From Pomacea canaliculata (lineage: Eukaryota > Mollusca > Gastropoda > Architaenioglossa > Ampullariidae): DNA of 64,000 nt. The translations under genes were made by a program, and so were the position numbers. The stretch is taken from assembly GCF_003073045.1 (NCBI RefSeq), contig NC_037601.1:5363872-5427871 (forward strand). The letters are read 5' to 3'. Below the pieces are notes generated by a model. It ran no database searches, was not told the origin of the DNA, and was given only the letters and a program-made list of their open reading frames with translations. Positions 29,401-39,802 of this stretch are shown here, in pieces (position 1 is the first letter of the stretch; every line of letters begins with the position of its first letter).

Positions 29401-29970
29401 AATGTGAAGCACATCAGTAAATTCAACAAGTGTTGCTACTAAACTGCAGGATGACAGACTTGAATGCTTGAGAAATTCACTTAGATTCAGCAGACAACAT
29501 TTCTTAAAGACTTAAACTATATAGCAAGTGATAAGGATATTCTTGAGGAGCAAACTGCATTGCTCTTTTTACATTTAAGATTGCTGTTATGACTAAAGGA
29601 ATCACTAACAGATGAAAGCACATTTCTCATTTTAAGCACATAATTTTCTCAGAACTCTTTTGGTGACAAAAAACGTAAAGACCCTTATTAAGAATATGAA
29701 CTTTTATGATAACAGTGCAAGAAGATGCTAAAGTATAATTAAGCAACTTAGTACAAAGAAGAAAAAACTTTTGTAACAGTAGCATGCAATGTGCTCATGG
29801 ACACAACCTGCATGGCAGCATGAATTTTCTTCCTTAATAAATGTGTCTGGTAAGTTTTGGATGCAAAACTGCAAATGCAATGCAAAGGAGTCTGGGAATT
29901 TTCGAGCTGTCACTTCTTACCCACTCTCATCTGCATTAACCTTAACATGCAGACGTCTTGATATCCCCAT
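8432..29970 (-). CDS. ATP9: P4-type ATPase, ATP9A/ATP9B (Neo1) family, complete 25-exon gene
   Basis: Class-2 P4-ATPase. The family acts as a phospholipid flippase or flippase-like pump in Golgi and endosomal membranes and, unlike class 1, works without a CDC50 subunit (family knowledge). Exons in coding order: 29921-29970, 24265-24453, 22499-22649, 21949-22062, 21250-21417, 20332-20478, 19730-19810, 19077-19226, 18712-18801, 18240-18310, 17894-18059, 17588-17643, 16769-17030, 16125-16286, 15650-15742, 14868-14950, 13572-13742, 12697-12885, 12201-12345, 11058-11122, 10763-10851, 10263-10502, 9586-9643, 8964-9167, 8432-8568. Length is about 1111 aa, between human ATP9A and ATP9B. Visible motifs: DGET (about residue 252), PISL (about 402), DKTGTLTQN with catalytic Asp about 449, KGAD (about 632), TGDKLETA (about 741), GDGGND (about 848), and C-terminus PPVYSKLTP. 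Start chosen: ATG of a 50-nt first exon that joins exon 2 in phase as GG|A. All junctions are phase-consistent. Five exonic positions lack one base (see findings). The family call is very secure; the A or B label does not apply to what looks like a single invertebrate copy. Confidence 0.96.
10060..10115. repeat. possible fragment of the dispersed retroelement tail family
   Basis: A short stretch with a small-tract 'trapped tail' look (ataatgctatttatacagcac, then aaagtgctt about 30 bases later) resembles a decayed copy of the tail seen at 27315, 41330, 46497, 51306 and 62400. The match is weak and judged by eye only. Confidence 0.25.
11280..11760. repeat. decayed non-coding interspersed repeat in an ATP9 intron
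   Basis: The segment begins with an ATT/AAT-rich run and continues with purine-rich text, for example agaggagcagatgagcag near 11478-11495. It resembles the body of the repeat at 27300-27720 and 46490-47200. It lies wholly in the intron between exons 11058-11122 and 12201-12345. Boundaries are approximate and the family is unnamed. Confidence 0.4.
15107..15261. mobile_element. hAT-type MITE, 155 bp, with 8-bp target-site duplication
   Basis: The terminal inverted repeats share a perfect 16 bp (CAGCGGTTCTCAACCT) at both ends. The element is flanked by identical 8-bp direct repeats CCCTAACC at 15099-15106 and 15262-15269. An 8-bp duplication and CAG...CTG termini fit the hAT superfamily. There is no coding capacity, so it is non-autonomous. 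It sits inside the ATP9 intron between exons 14868-14950 and 15650-15742. Confidence 0.93.
27300..27720. repeat. interspersed non-coding repeat with reversed retroelement tail
   Basis: Starts with ATT/AAT triplets and a reversed version of the shared tail (tatagtgcttttcc ... cagcattttacag). It continues with text of the 'ctgttccaaattgatgggg' type seen in other dispersed repeats. Similar in layout to 46490-47200. No open frame is meaningful. It lies in ATP9 intron 1. Confidence 0.45.
28180..28350 (-). mobile_element. tRNA-derived SINE, copy 1 of a family with three copies here
   Basis: Read on the minus strand it contains a B-box-like stretch (tgggctcaactctcac) preceded by tttcaccaatacagtga. 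It then has a body matching the two + strand copies at about 62000 and 62880: gctttgccatgac, gctggcttgacataaaac and a pyrimidine-rich end. Divergence is substantial, so this is an old insertion. Ends are approximate. Confidence 0.6.
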
Positions 29971-31393
29971 GTTGAACTGACGAGGAATAAAGAGAGCATT
30001 GGCAATGACAATTCTTTATTACATTTAGAACACTACATTATCATTCTGTTTTATTCTTCCGTCACTTAATATACGAGAAAACCAATGTAAAATGACTGAT
30101 TTTGTGATGGTGGTATAGAGTAACAAAGCGCAGACAACGTTCCCTCCCCCTCCCCGACCACCTCACCTACATACACCTGAGGGTCCGATGACGACAATTC
30201 CAGAAAATTTAAACAAAATCCTTTGAGCACTGCATTTTAGCGTAAGATTTCTCTATATTTACTGAAAAACTACTGTGTATAACTATTAAACTGTTGCCAA
30301 AATATCTTGACTTTACTTCCTGTAGTGTTTCGAGCTATTTCTTTGCAGATCAAGCATGCACAAATTATTCGATCACTAAATTAAACAAATAGATACTGAG
30401 TATCAACGCCTAAGACCATTTAGATTTTACTCGCTGTTTATTTCTTCAGTATCATTAGTACGGTGTAGCGCAGTGGCGAATTAAACGCATCCGTGATAAC
30501 CAATATCACAGTAAGAATTTCGGTAGCGAAACTAAAAACGCAGCATTTTCTACGATAACTTTACATTTAACAGATTTTTTGGACACTAAAAAGAAAGAAA
30601 ATGTTTAAAAAATGTATAATTATTACCTTGATCTCCGTGTTACCCGCAGACTCTGGCGTGGTGCTTTAAAACGTTTAGTGTAAGGCATGTGTGGACGAAA
30701 ACATTTCGTCTGTCTGATTCATTATCACGATTATAGCCGCTTCTATCATCAAACACGTAAACGGCATCTCGTGCTAACAAAACTTCTTGTGAATAAAAGT
30801 AAAATAAAGTAAAAAAGTTATTTCCAATTTTTATTTTTCAGATTTATTAATTTTACTTTACAAATCAAAACCATTGTTAATGTTGTACGCAAAAGCAAGA
30901 TAAGAGTGAAAAAGGAAGTGAAAGTTGCTGTCATGGAAGCGATGACGCGCAAGGGAGCAGCAGTGTGACGCTTTTGTGGTCTTCAAATTATTCTTAGTTA
31001 AAATACTTAATGACATCGAACAATCCTTCCTTTCGGAAAATGGCCGTAAATATAAAAAAGGTATTTTTATTGCTGATTGTGCCTTACATTTCAAATGCAT
31101 AATCTATATCTAGATATATGCTGTGTCGAGGCACACAAACACACTATATAGGGGGTCGATGTGCTATACCCTTGTCAAACCCAACTGTGTTTAGCGCTAA
31201 ATCAGTCGATCTGTGTTGGGCATATTTTATATTTGTCAGTAGATATATTTGATACGTCACATATTTTTTCCGGCAATGTATCCCTTTCCAAGGTTTTTAT
31301 ATATTTTGTGTGAGAGAGTATCGAGCCGCTGTATTATTTTTCCATCTTTTCAATTACATTTTATTTTAGTGTTTTATACGTGTTAAGCCTTTC
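29971..31393. promoter_or_regulatory. head-to-head intergenic region between ATP9 and the CAP-Gly gene
   Basis: 1.4 kb separates the two divergent start codons. GC and CpG content rise around 30460-30800 compared with the flanks, as expected of a promoter, and both genes must start transcription here. No single motif is diagnostic. A short open stretch at 31037 beginning ATGGCCGTAAATAT and followed by a possible donor could be an untranslated or alternative first exon, but nothing supports it further. Confidence 0.45.
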
Positions 31394-34300
31394 ATGAGCA
31401 ATATATACTTAAATGAGAATCCTAGTGTGAAAATTCTGCATTTTTCGGACACCGAATGGTACAAATCATATGTGCAGTATCATTCTGAGCCCTTCTTGTG
31501 TAACTGCGGTCCGTGCAAGAGGTTTTGGCGTTCTACTCTCTTCAACAACAGTGACACTCTTTTAAACGAACAGCGTGGTGAAACTTTGTCTGCTTCTGAC
31601 AATCCCAAATCCGTTGCTGTTGGAGACAGAGTTAGATCAGCGGAAAGCCAGGTGGGGCAAAAAAATGCTCTTTTTAGTGTTGTGTTTAGATATCATATAA
31701 ATATCTTACATTTAATATAATGATTTTGTGGGTGCGAGGGGTGCTTACCAACACGATTTTTTTTACAACGAAGAAGACATGGGTGGGTGGTGGTCCTCTT
31801 AGTTGACTTGACCATATAACCACTTTAAATCACCGCTACAATTGAACAAGACTGTATAATACAAGTTTATTTACTCAACCGCTGATGACAGAAATTGCTA
31901 GTTATAACACAGCTAAGCATTGGTTGGGCCAATGTACATTTCAAAAGGACATTGAGACTTTCTTATTCTGGAATTATCTCTTGCTAAAACACCATTCATA
32001 TTGCAATTTTGAGTTGTCCATGTTTAAGATGTGTGTAAAGTGTTTTGAGAAAAGAGAGAAAAATTTTTTAAAACAGTCTTTTCCCATCAATACCCTTGGT
32101 TTTATGTTTAGCCAGTAAATGCCAAGAATGGAATCCAGCATATAATGGGCCAAGGCTCTCCACATTATACAAGCATTCATGATGATTTCTTATGTATACA
32201 CAAAAACAAACTTGTCCAGTGATATACATTGTCCATGTGCCATTTTTATTTTTTGAAAAAAATAGATCCTTATGTGTAGAATGAATCTAAATGATTTTAC
32301 ATCAGAATCCGATGTATGTAAGGATAACACAGAAAATATGATTATATTAAAAGTAGAAAGAAAGGACAAGATGTAGACAAGGTTTACCTCTTGAAACTGT
32401 TCATCCTCATACATCTTGTTAAAAGCAACATACATTTATATTTGAATCTAGAAAAAGAACCCAGAATGCATATTTTTCTTGAGTGCTTATTATATCTGAT
32501 GATGGTAAAATAACTCTTGGTAGTGACAAGCATCAAGCTGACAAAGGTTAAGTTGATTGGTGACCTTATCAAATGCACATTAGTGATTGTATTACTTTGT
32601 ATATCTTTCTTTATAAAATTGTACATATTGAGCAAACTGCATGTGGATTACTCCTAACAACAGTCCACAGAATGCTACTCCTTTATCCCCTTTTCTGTTT
32701 ATTGCTACTTCCCTAGTCATCTTCCTCAGCTGAATCAGGACACTCTTAGTTCTTATTACCTGGTTCCTCTTTGCATTTTCTATATTTGTCTTTTATTAGT
32801 CATCCTTTTGTTCCTTCATATGTTGTCCATGTCTTGTTCTTACCTCAAGTGCTAAAAGCACACTCTTTACAAGCATGAGAATGCCCTATACAAATCACAC
32901 ATTTATCTTTTTTATACTTATCTGTAAATGATGAATAAAGATGTAGTCATAGGCTTTTGCTTTTAGATCATTATTATTAAATTCAATAAGCAATATAGCA
33001 TATTCATGGTCATGAAAATGTGACTGAAATCAGACTTGAAAACAATTATAGCAACAAAGAAATAACAATAATTATTGCTTTTTGTTTCCTTAGGTGTTGT
33101 CAAATTTGTTGGATTTGTGGATGAAAATGCTGTTCCTCCAACACTGAGAATTGGCATAAAGCTGGATGAGAGTGGTAAAATGATTTTCTTACCATTTGTT
33201 AATGAAAGTTCCTGAACAAAAAAAAAAAAATGTACACACCATCTGAACTTTTTTGACCATACACACATGCAGATAAGCCCATGCACATGAATACTGTGTA
33301 CACCACTCATTATTAGTATTTGTTCTGCTGCATGACAATCCTGTCTTGCTACTGTTCATATTCCACATTCAAGTAGCATGCATGTTTTGGATCTGCACAT
33401 TGATTTCTGGTTCAAAAGTTATGCACCTGCATTTAATGATTAATGACAGCCTGAACATAAAAATATAAGTCTTTTAACAATGTAAGGAATGTATGCAAGC
33501 TTCAAGACATGTCTTTTCTTGTAATAGTAATAAGATTTCTTTTTAAAAAAATGTTTGTTAACAGTGCTTTTGGGGCATGATGGTGTGTACAATGGCAAAC
33601 GGTATTTTAACTGCACCAATGGACATGGAATATTTGTCAAATACACCGAGATAACTCAGCTGCAGCCTCCAAATAAACGGCCACCAGTCCAAGGAAATAC
33701 TATGTTTCCTAGCTGGCCAGAAATTTGTAAGATGAGGAAACAACGAGAAAAAATGTAAGAAATTAGAATCTTGTATACAGAAACAGAGATACAAATAGGG
33801 ATTTTAGCCACAATAAGCTATTGTTACACTTGAACAAATAATTTCTTTCCTTTGGTTTATACATTAACACTGAAGCAATATTTATAATTTAAGCACTTTT
33901 TTTTCCCTCCTGTTGACCTATTCAAATTGTACTCAAGGTTTTGCAGACCAGGAGTGTGTTTCATGCTTTCAGGATTGAAGAAATGCGTAAAGAAACTCAG
34001 AAGACTGTTACACCTGGTATTTCCATTAAAATGCCTGCCACCTCCTTTAATTCATCCTCGAGAGACAAAAACCCAGAAACTCAGACGAACAATAAAACCC
34101 TATCCATTCATCCATGACACATTTGACAATATAATAAAGGTAATATTATATATATATATGAAAAGATGGGAAGGGCAAATTTTTTAATTGTACATTAATA
34201 ATAGTCCAAAATTTGCAAGAAAACAAAAACCTAACACTCAAAGGAAATTTGAATGCTGCTTACATAAATGCAGATAATAAAATCCTGTTTACTCATACTG

Positions 34301-34725
34301 GCCAAGTTTATCTGCAGAGATTTATAAGTAGTGTTAACTGTTCTAAGACATTCCAAAATACTGCAGCTATGACCTGCATTTTTTTTTTAAATGTTGCCAA
34401 AAGAGTGTAAATGTAAATCCTTCAAATGTTAAACTGAAATAAAGTAACAGCAATCAAAATATCACTGAGAGATGTACAATTTATGCTGTCCATCTGCATA
34501 TATCAGGATCAAGAACTGCTACAGCAGAAAGAAAAGCTCACAGCATACATGCGAGTCTCAGAAGGCAGCCAAATAAAGTGGGAGGACAAGCAAATTCGAC
34601 AATGGCGCCAAAAGTATGCTGATCCTGAAAAGGTCAAGAGAATGGGAGAAACATTGAAGAAGTTGAGCTCAGCGTATCAAGAAGGGCTGAAGCTTCGCGA
34701 CACAATTACTCCTGAACTAGAATAG
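31394..34725 (+). CDS. CAP-Gly domain protein with unrecognised C-terminal region
   Basis: Exons: 31394-31651, 33094-33174, 33565-33754, 33973-34139, 34507-34725 (TAG). A CAP-Gly domain spans exons 1-3: VGDRV, then GVVKFVGFVDENAV, LRIGIKLDES, GVYNGKRYFNC and GHGIFVKYTEIT. CAP-Gly domains bind the C-terminal EEY/F tails of tubulin and EB proteins (family knowledge). The usual GKNDG signature is replaced by LGHDG, closer to the degenerate CAP-Gly modules of CYLD, but no protease domain follows. A charged helix-forming stretch (MRKQREKMIEEMRKETQK) and a Lys/Glu-rich last exon (KWEDKQIRQWRQKYADPEK, ending TITPELE) follow. I recognise no domain there. Two joins are imperfect. Exon 1 ends in phase 0 while exon 2 needs one preceding base. 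Exon 4 read from acceptor 33973 must change frame near the AAAA at about 34093. An upstream acceptor at 33945 avoids the second problem but gives an unlikely Leu/Cys-rich sequence. Confidence 0.75.
32650..32945 (+). repeat. dispersed repeat, copy 1 (pair with 43745-44060)
   Basis: Shares blocks with the segment at 43745-44060 in the same order: actccyaacaac, tggttcctctttg, tatgttgtccatgt, a stretch around gcatgag...tgc and ca(c/t)atttat. Non-coding and pyrimidine-rich; looks like the 3' part of a retroelement. It lies in CAP-Gly gene intron 1. Confidence 0.6.
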
Positions 34726-36699
34726 GAATCCAGAGTGTGCCAACAAATTGTTGTTCAAATTACTAGAAATGCTTCCATTGCAAGCTGTAAAGTATTCAGA
34801 AAGACATTGTTAACTGAACTGTGTACATATGTTAATCTACTTGTCTTTCAGCCCATTTTTTAAAACTGAAGATCAATATCTAGTGTTGCAGAGAGTGCAT
34901 TTTTAAAACTCAGTATTGTTTTATCACAATTACTTCCCCCAAAAATTCAACATACTTATATGCCCTGAAATCTCATGTCTTCCACAGCTAATGGTTTTGA
35001 TGCATGAACATCAAGTCACCAATTATATTTTCTAAGCTTGCAGACTTGACCATGCATCATTATCTTTTCCTGAAATGTTATTGCTGCTCTCTACCCACTT
35101 TTTGCCCAGCATCCTGTTGCTTACATTCACCTTGTTTAGCTTCTCCCAGTTCTTTACTCATTTTTTATCACTAAGATACTCTTCCTAGGTACCACCACCT
35201 ACTTAGACAATCCAAGATTTTGATGCACTTTTCTGAGCTATCAATCTGTCCACATTTATTTTCAAGACTTTTACGGCTCACATTGTGCTGAGCATGATTT
35301 TGACATGAGTTGAGAACTGTATAGAAATTATGTGATGCTTCCAAATCATACTAGTTACTTTACTTAAAAAAGCTTGTTCTTTATTCAGAAAATAGTATGT
35401 CAGCTTAGGACTTCAGCTTTTTTGTTGGATGATTGTATGATTTGCAAGATACTGTTGGAAATCACATGGGCTGATTCTGTTTAATTTTGGGGTAATCTTC
35501 ATGCATTTCAGTGTATGGAACTTGCAAACTAACCCACATCAAAAGGTAATCCCAGAAAAAGACAACCAGAAAAAAATAACCTATAACTGAAAGAAACCAC
35601 AAGAAGATTCAAAAAGCAAGACAAGAGAAGCCATAACTTTGCAGTTTTGCAGTCTAACTAATTAGCCAGCTTCGTGATTTTCTCAGATAACAATATGAAT
35701 GTGATAATCTGCCTAGTTTCTTTACCAAAGACCACTAAAATTTATTAAATCATTAACAAAATCCAAGTGTTTAGTGTTAAAAAAATAAATTTAACATGAC
35801 ATGTAACAGCATTTGTATTTTGTGTATGATAGAATGATCTACATTCAGTTCTCATAAAAATAGCTGTCAACCTCGCCCTTCTAATACTAATTATATTATC
35901 AGATATGATGTTGATTCCATTTCCAAGGTATGACTATGCAAGGAGAGAGGCAGAATAAGAGACAGGCATGCAGTCACATAATTTCATCCTTTTTAAAATG
36001 TTAAATATAAGGCATTTGTTTTACAGAAAGTTCAGCAACCTCCCATTAGCTTATACTCAGCAGGATCTAATGGATGTTAAAATGCAATCTTAGTGAGTCT
36101 TTTAGATTATCAATGTATAGTTTTCAAACCCTGTTTATCTTGCTTATTGGGAATGTACTAATATTGCATGCCTTGGCATTAGCACAAGCACAGATTGGGG
36201 CAGAAACATAAAAGCTTATTATCACTATTTATATGAAGTAAACAAACAGAAAGTGAAAAGGAACACCAGAGAATATAACAATCATTATTTTCTTTCCGAG
36301 TGAAAAAGCCATTCTGGAAATACCCTTTCAGAAGATGCTGATTTTACTTTTTCTTCCAGTCTAAAGTACTACATAGTTCCAGTATTTTTTTTCTCCATAG
36401 ATGAGTATTGTTTTGATTAAAACAGAAAACAAGCACAACTTATAATTATTCTTTATTTCAACTGGCTCATTTAATTGCATCAGGACAAATAACAGAAAAT
36501 ATTTTGTTAAAAATAACTCCCTTTGCAGTTCGAACTGTAATATTCTACACATCAATTTCTCCTCAAACAATGTGCATTCATCTACATGCACCCAAGCACA
36601 CTGCTACAAATATGACTTAACAGCAAAATTGCACTCATAATTCTTGCTCAAGGAGTGTCTGCAGGTTTTTTGGAAAAAAAATTATGAAGACCATTTGAT
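34726..36699. other. convergent intergenic region between CAP-Gly gene and AIRIM
   Basis: About 2 kb between two stop codons. AT-rich, with no convincing exon. Probably 3' UTR sequence from both genes. Nothing else recognised. Confidence 0.45.
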
Positions 36700-39156
36700 T
36701 TATAAATCTTCTTCCACAAACAGCTTCACAAAGAAAAGATGATCTGCAACATTCACCAAAATATAAAAAATAAATTAATATCAAATCACATATGAGCAAA
36801 CAAATTACTCACCATACACTAGTAAATCCCAATGACTGCAGCCTAAGTCTTCAACTGTCTCCTTATTTTTATAATTATCCTTCTAGGTTTTTTAAAGTTT
36901 ACGATGAATGAGGCATATACATGCAATGAAATATATACTAAATTTTGCTCTACCTTGTGAGATACCATACTAACACTTGATGAATACCTTTTGGCTTTGT
37001 AACAATCACTTTCACTGTATTTTGAGTGAATAAAGTGAAAAATGAACAGCTATATAATCAAAAAAAGTATTCCAGTGTAAAAGGTAAAGACTGTCCCCTA
37101 ACTTTTTCCAGTCATTTGGGGGTGAGGATGACATGTTAGAGACATCTCTTTTCCTGGGACCAGCTTTACATGAGTGCGGTACCCATCTCTCCCTCCACAG
37201 CCTTACCTTCACCAACCCTCTATGGAGTTAGGTACCCATTCCCACCAGCTGGGTCAAATGGGAGGAGTTTGCTGTGCTAACCAGATACTGAACCAGCACA
37301 CCTCTTAATAATTCGGACACCAGTGCTCTAACCAATCAGCTATCTGCTTCCCCATTCCAGTGTAAGATTAACAAACCTTTAATTTTCTTTATTATTTCTT
37401 GGTCTTGATCTGTCCATTTTTGGACCAGATTACTCGAGTTCACCTTTTTGTTTACAATATCTTCCAGTAAATGCAATTTGTAGTAATAACTGACTATAGT
37501 TAAGGACAGAAAAAAAATTATTGTGTTTATAATTTTACTTTAAGGTGCAGTGATTTTTCTAATCAAGTATGGTTAAAATCTTACAACTATAGTAGATGTT
37601 TCTGCAAATATTTCCATTGTTGAAAGATCCATACAAACCTATTTCATAAATTGTCTTCTAATTTCTTAACAAAATGAGTAATTTGTCGTCTGCAGTCAAC
37701 AGATTGGCATAAAACAACACAAGTAGTCATTTTGTCAGTCATAACAGCAGGGATTTATCCACCATGAAGTGCCCAGAAAATGAAGCAATGGTGGAAATAC
37801 ATGACAAATATGCATTGCAATATGCTTTGTGCTACAAGTTTTAACGCTTATTATCAATATGTGATCCAGTCAGTAAATACCCAACTCCAGGCACACATTA
37901 AATAAAGCAGATAATAGTTTAGTTTAGTCCTTGTTACTCCTCGAAGGAACACAGGGCAGCAACAAGACCTCGCCCATGCAGTGGATCCGGTTTTAGGCAG
38001 CCCCCTTCAATTGTTTTGCCCATGTGGTTTTGATGTCCTTTGCCTCGCTTTCTACTGTTGATAATATCTAACTATGAATGCAATACTCAATAATTGTATT
38101 TGTTCAAACAAGGTTTTTTTCAGTATCATAAAATCTGAAGGATACTGTTCATACAGCTGAGCATCTGCATCTTCCAGCCATTCCATCATGTCTGCTATTG
38201 ATGGTGTCATGGGAGATACAGCAGTCATGGTGTGGAAATCAACAGATGTAAGACATTTGTGATATAGTCTCATAGCCACATCATGGTATTTGGAGAACTT
38301 TTCCTGTGTTTCTTTGATAACGATACTGTAATTAGTAGGCATAACAATTTATTGTAAAGTTGAACTTCATAAACGCTTACAAAACTCTTAAGTTCTAAAA
38401 GATGCAGTATGATGCAAAGCATAGGAAAACACCAAAGGTTTTACAGTGTCAGAAAATGCAATCTGTACCTTTAATAACTTAAATATTTAACTGGCTGCTA
38501 GTTTCTGAATTTATCAGCAACTGTTATTGACTGGCGTTACAAGAAAGTTAAATACCCAAGTAGCTATATATATATAGCCTCATTAAAACTGTTGAGTTTA
38601 GAGGGATAGTGGTTCCACCTATAGGCTATTCGCACTGGGGAAAATGAGAGGAGCAGAGGAAAAAAATGGAGTTCTCATTAAAATTGAATTTAGCTAGCAT
38701 ATCTAGAAAAAGGAATCATTATAGTAATTTAAATATTGTTTCTATATTCTTCCATGGGAGGGGTTGTGGTCCACAGGTATTGAGGTAATGTGCTCCCTAA
38801 CCATGTAACGTGACTTTCTGATTCCTAATTTCTGATAGTTAAAAAGTCTTTTAAAATACTTACATGGCTTTTGTTAGATCTTGTGTTATTTGTAAAATTT
38901 CTTCTGCTATCTTGGCTAACAATCGCGGTACTAAATCTGGAAATGTCGTGCAGACTGGTTCCACATTGCTTTTTATCGCACTGCAGCATTCAAACTGGTC
39001 CATCAAATTGGCGAGGGATTCCACTTTCGGTAATGTCTGTTTCAGTGCGGACTCTAATGGGTCTATTAACAAGAAAACATTTCTGAACGACTTTTGAAGA
39101 CATTTTTGCAGTGTTAATTTCTTACTAGCTAATTCTGTAGTTTCTATACCTGCCAT
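36700..39156 (-). CDS. AIRIM: AIRIM (C1orf109) homologue, AFG2-interacting ribosome maturation factor
   Basis: AIRIM works with the AAA ATPases AFG2A/AFG2B in late cytoplasmic maturation of the 60S ribosomal subunit (family knowledge). Exons in coding order: 38864-39156, 38087-38325, 37377-37460, 36700-36743, giving 219 aa (human 203). The anchor is SPMTPSIADMMEWLEDADAQ, matching the human stretch AVSPSVADMLEWLQDIE. The N-terminal exon is helical and carries FPDLVPRLLAKIAEE, comparable to human FPDLKERLRRK. The last two exons are short: SSNLVQKWTDQDQEIIKK, then DHLFFVKLFVEEDL-stop, which mirrors the human end DILLNVSFFLEE. The joins close in phase, but the acceptor of exon 3 (ctggaag) is pyrimidine-poor. 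Reading through exon 2 without splicing would instead end at 38052. Exons 1-2 are secure, exons 3-4 likely. The gene is divergent from borealin. Confidence 0.85.
37081..37353 (-). mobile_element. full-length tRNA-derived SINE with perfect 12-bp target-site duplication
   Basis: On the minus strand the element begins with a tRNA-like head: A box agctgattggttagagcac and B box near ggttcagtatctgg. A body follows with gaatgggtacctaactcc and gtaccgcactcatg. Identical 12-bp repeats ATTCCAGTGTAA flank it at 37069-37080 and 37354-37365, a clear sign of target-primed insertion. It lies in AIRIM intron 3, about 23 nt from the 5' splice site of exon 37377-37460. Confidence 0.88.
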
Positions 39157-39294
39157 TGAATTAAAAAGTTTAAGATATGGCGTAAATTATGTGCCCTAAA
39201 CCATAAAATAGAAATGCAGGTGCAACTTTGCACGCGACAGCCATAGAAAATAAAAATGTGTAGCTGTAGGCGGAGCTATGCAAAACAGTCATTA

Positions 39295-39302
39295 TGACGT
39301 CA
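39295..39302. promoter_or_regulatory. palindromic CRE (TGACGTCA)
   Basis: Perfect consensus ATF/CREB site, about 150 bp upstream of the AIRIM start codon on the minus strand. Presence of the motif is seen; activity is inferred. Confidence 0.5.
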
Positions 39303-39769
39303 CTCGGCTCTGCCGTCTGCTCACTGAACTCGACCACTGTCGTCTGCTCACTCCATAACTGAAATATCTCGATCTATCACGCGGTTCATTAAAGGCAGTT
39401 CACTAATGACACATAAAGACCCCACCCTTCCGAAAGCTAATCTTAAATACCAACCCTAACACTAAACCTAACCATATCCCTATCGTGGGGGCTCCCCTCT
39501 GCGTAAATAGCATCGACCAGCCGGTCGCAGGTGAAAGTTCACAAGAATAACCCCTCCAGCTGTTAGTTATCTCCCTTATTTGTGAACGTAAGTCGTTATA
39601 ATCACTTTTCAGCAAACAAATTTTATTAATAACAACTACCTAAATTTGAAAATATTAAACTCGACTACTAGATTATACTTGATCTTTCTATTGACAAAAT
39701 TACTAGTCTATATGAATTAACTATAGCGGATATCGCGACAGCCGCTTAACGTTAATGCGCAAACGTTTC

Positions 39770-39802
39770 ATTGGCCGTTCTTTCCGGCGGAATTTGTTCA
39801 AA
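39770..39802 (+). promoter_or_regulatory. CCAAT / CDE-CHR-like cluster upstream of borealin
   Basis: ATTGG (reversed CCAAT) at 39770-39774, GGCGG at 39786-39790 and TTCAAA (reverse of the CHR element TTTGAA) at 39797-39802. In vertebrates a CCAAT box plus CDE (GGCGG) and a nearby CHR marks DREAM/MMB-controlled G2/M genes, and borealin is such a gene. Here the CDE-to-CHR gap and the orientation of the CHR differ from the classic 4-nt arrangement, so this is suggestive only. Confidence 0.35.

Larger units (their letters stand above)
24454..29920. other. ATP9 intron 1 (5.5 kb)
   Basis: The largest intron of the ATP9 gene, between the 50-nt first coding exon and exon 24265-24453. The donor is gtaaga and the acceptor ends ttcttgcag. 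It holds at least two interspersed repeats (27300-27720 and a SINE at about 28180-28350). I saw no nested gene: the open frames at 25568-25857, 27257-27714 and 28499-28687 are short and fall in or beside repeats. Confidence 0.75.

Noticed and set aside
8432-29970. ATP9 as a pseudogene because of frame slips
   Set aside because: All 25 exons keep splice signals and phases, every catalytic motif is intact, and the slips are single-base losses compatible with homopolymer errors. A retrocopy is excluded by the introns.
34143-34160. (TA)n tract after the donor at 34139 as a regulatory element
   Set aside because: A plain short AT microsatellite of the kind common throughout the introns here.
38052-38086. 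AIRIM ending at the stop reached by reading straight through exon 2
   Set aside because: Splicing at the gtattg donor adds two exons whose ends mirror the human C-terminus and close in phase, which is unlikely by chance. Kept as an alternative only.
39400-39615. Minus-strand open frame upstream of AIRIM as an extra exon
   Set aside because: No match, no phase-compatible donor, and it lies in the promoter region. Probably chance.
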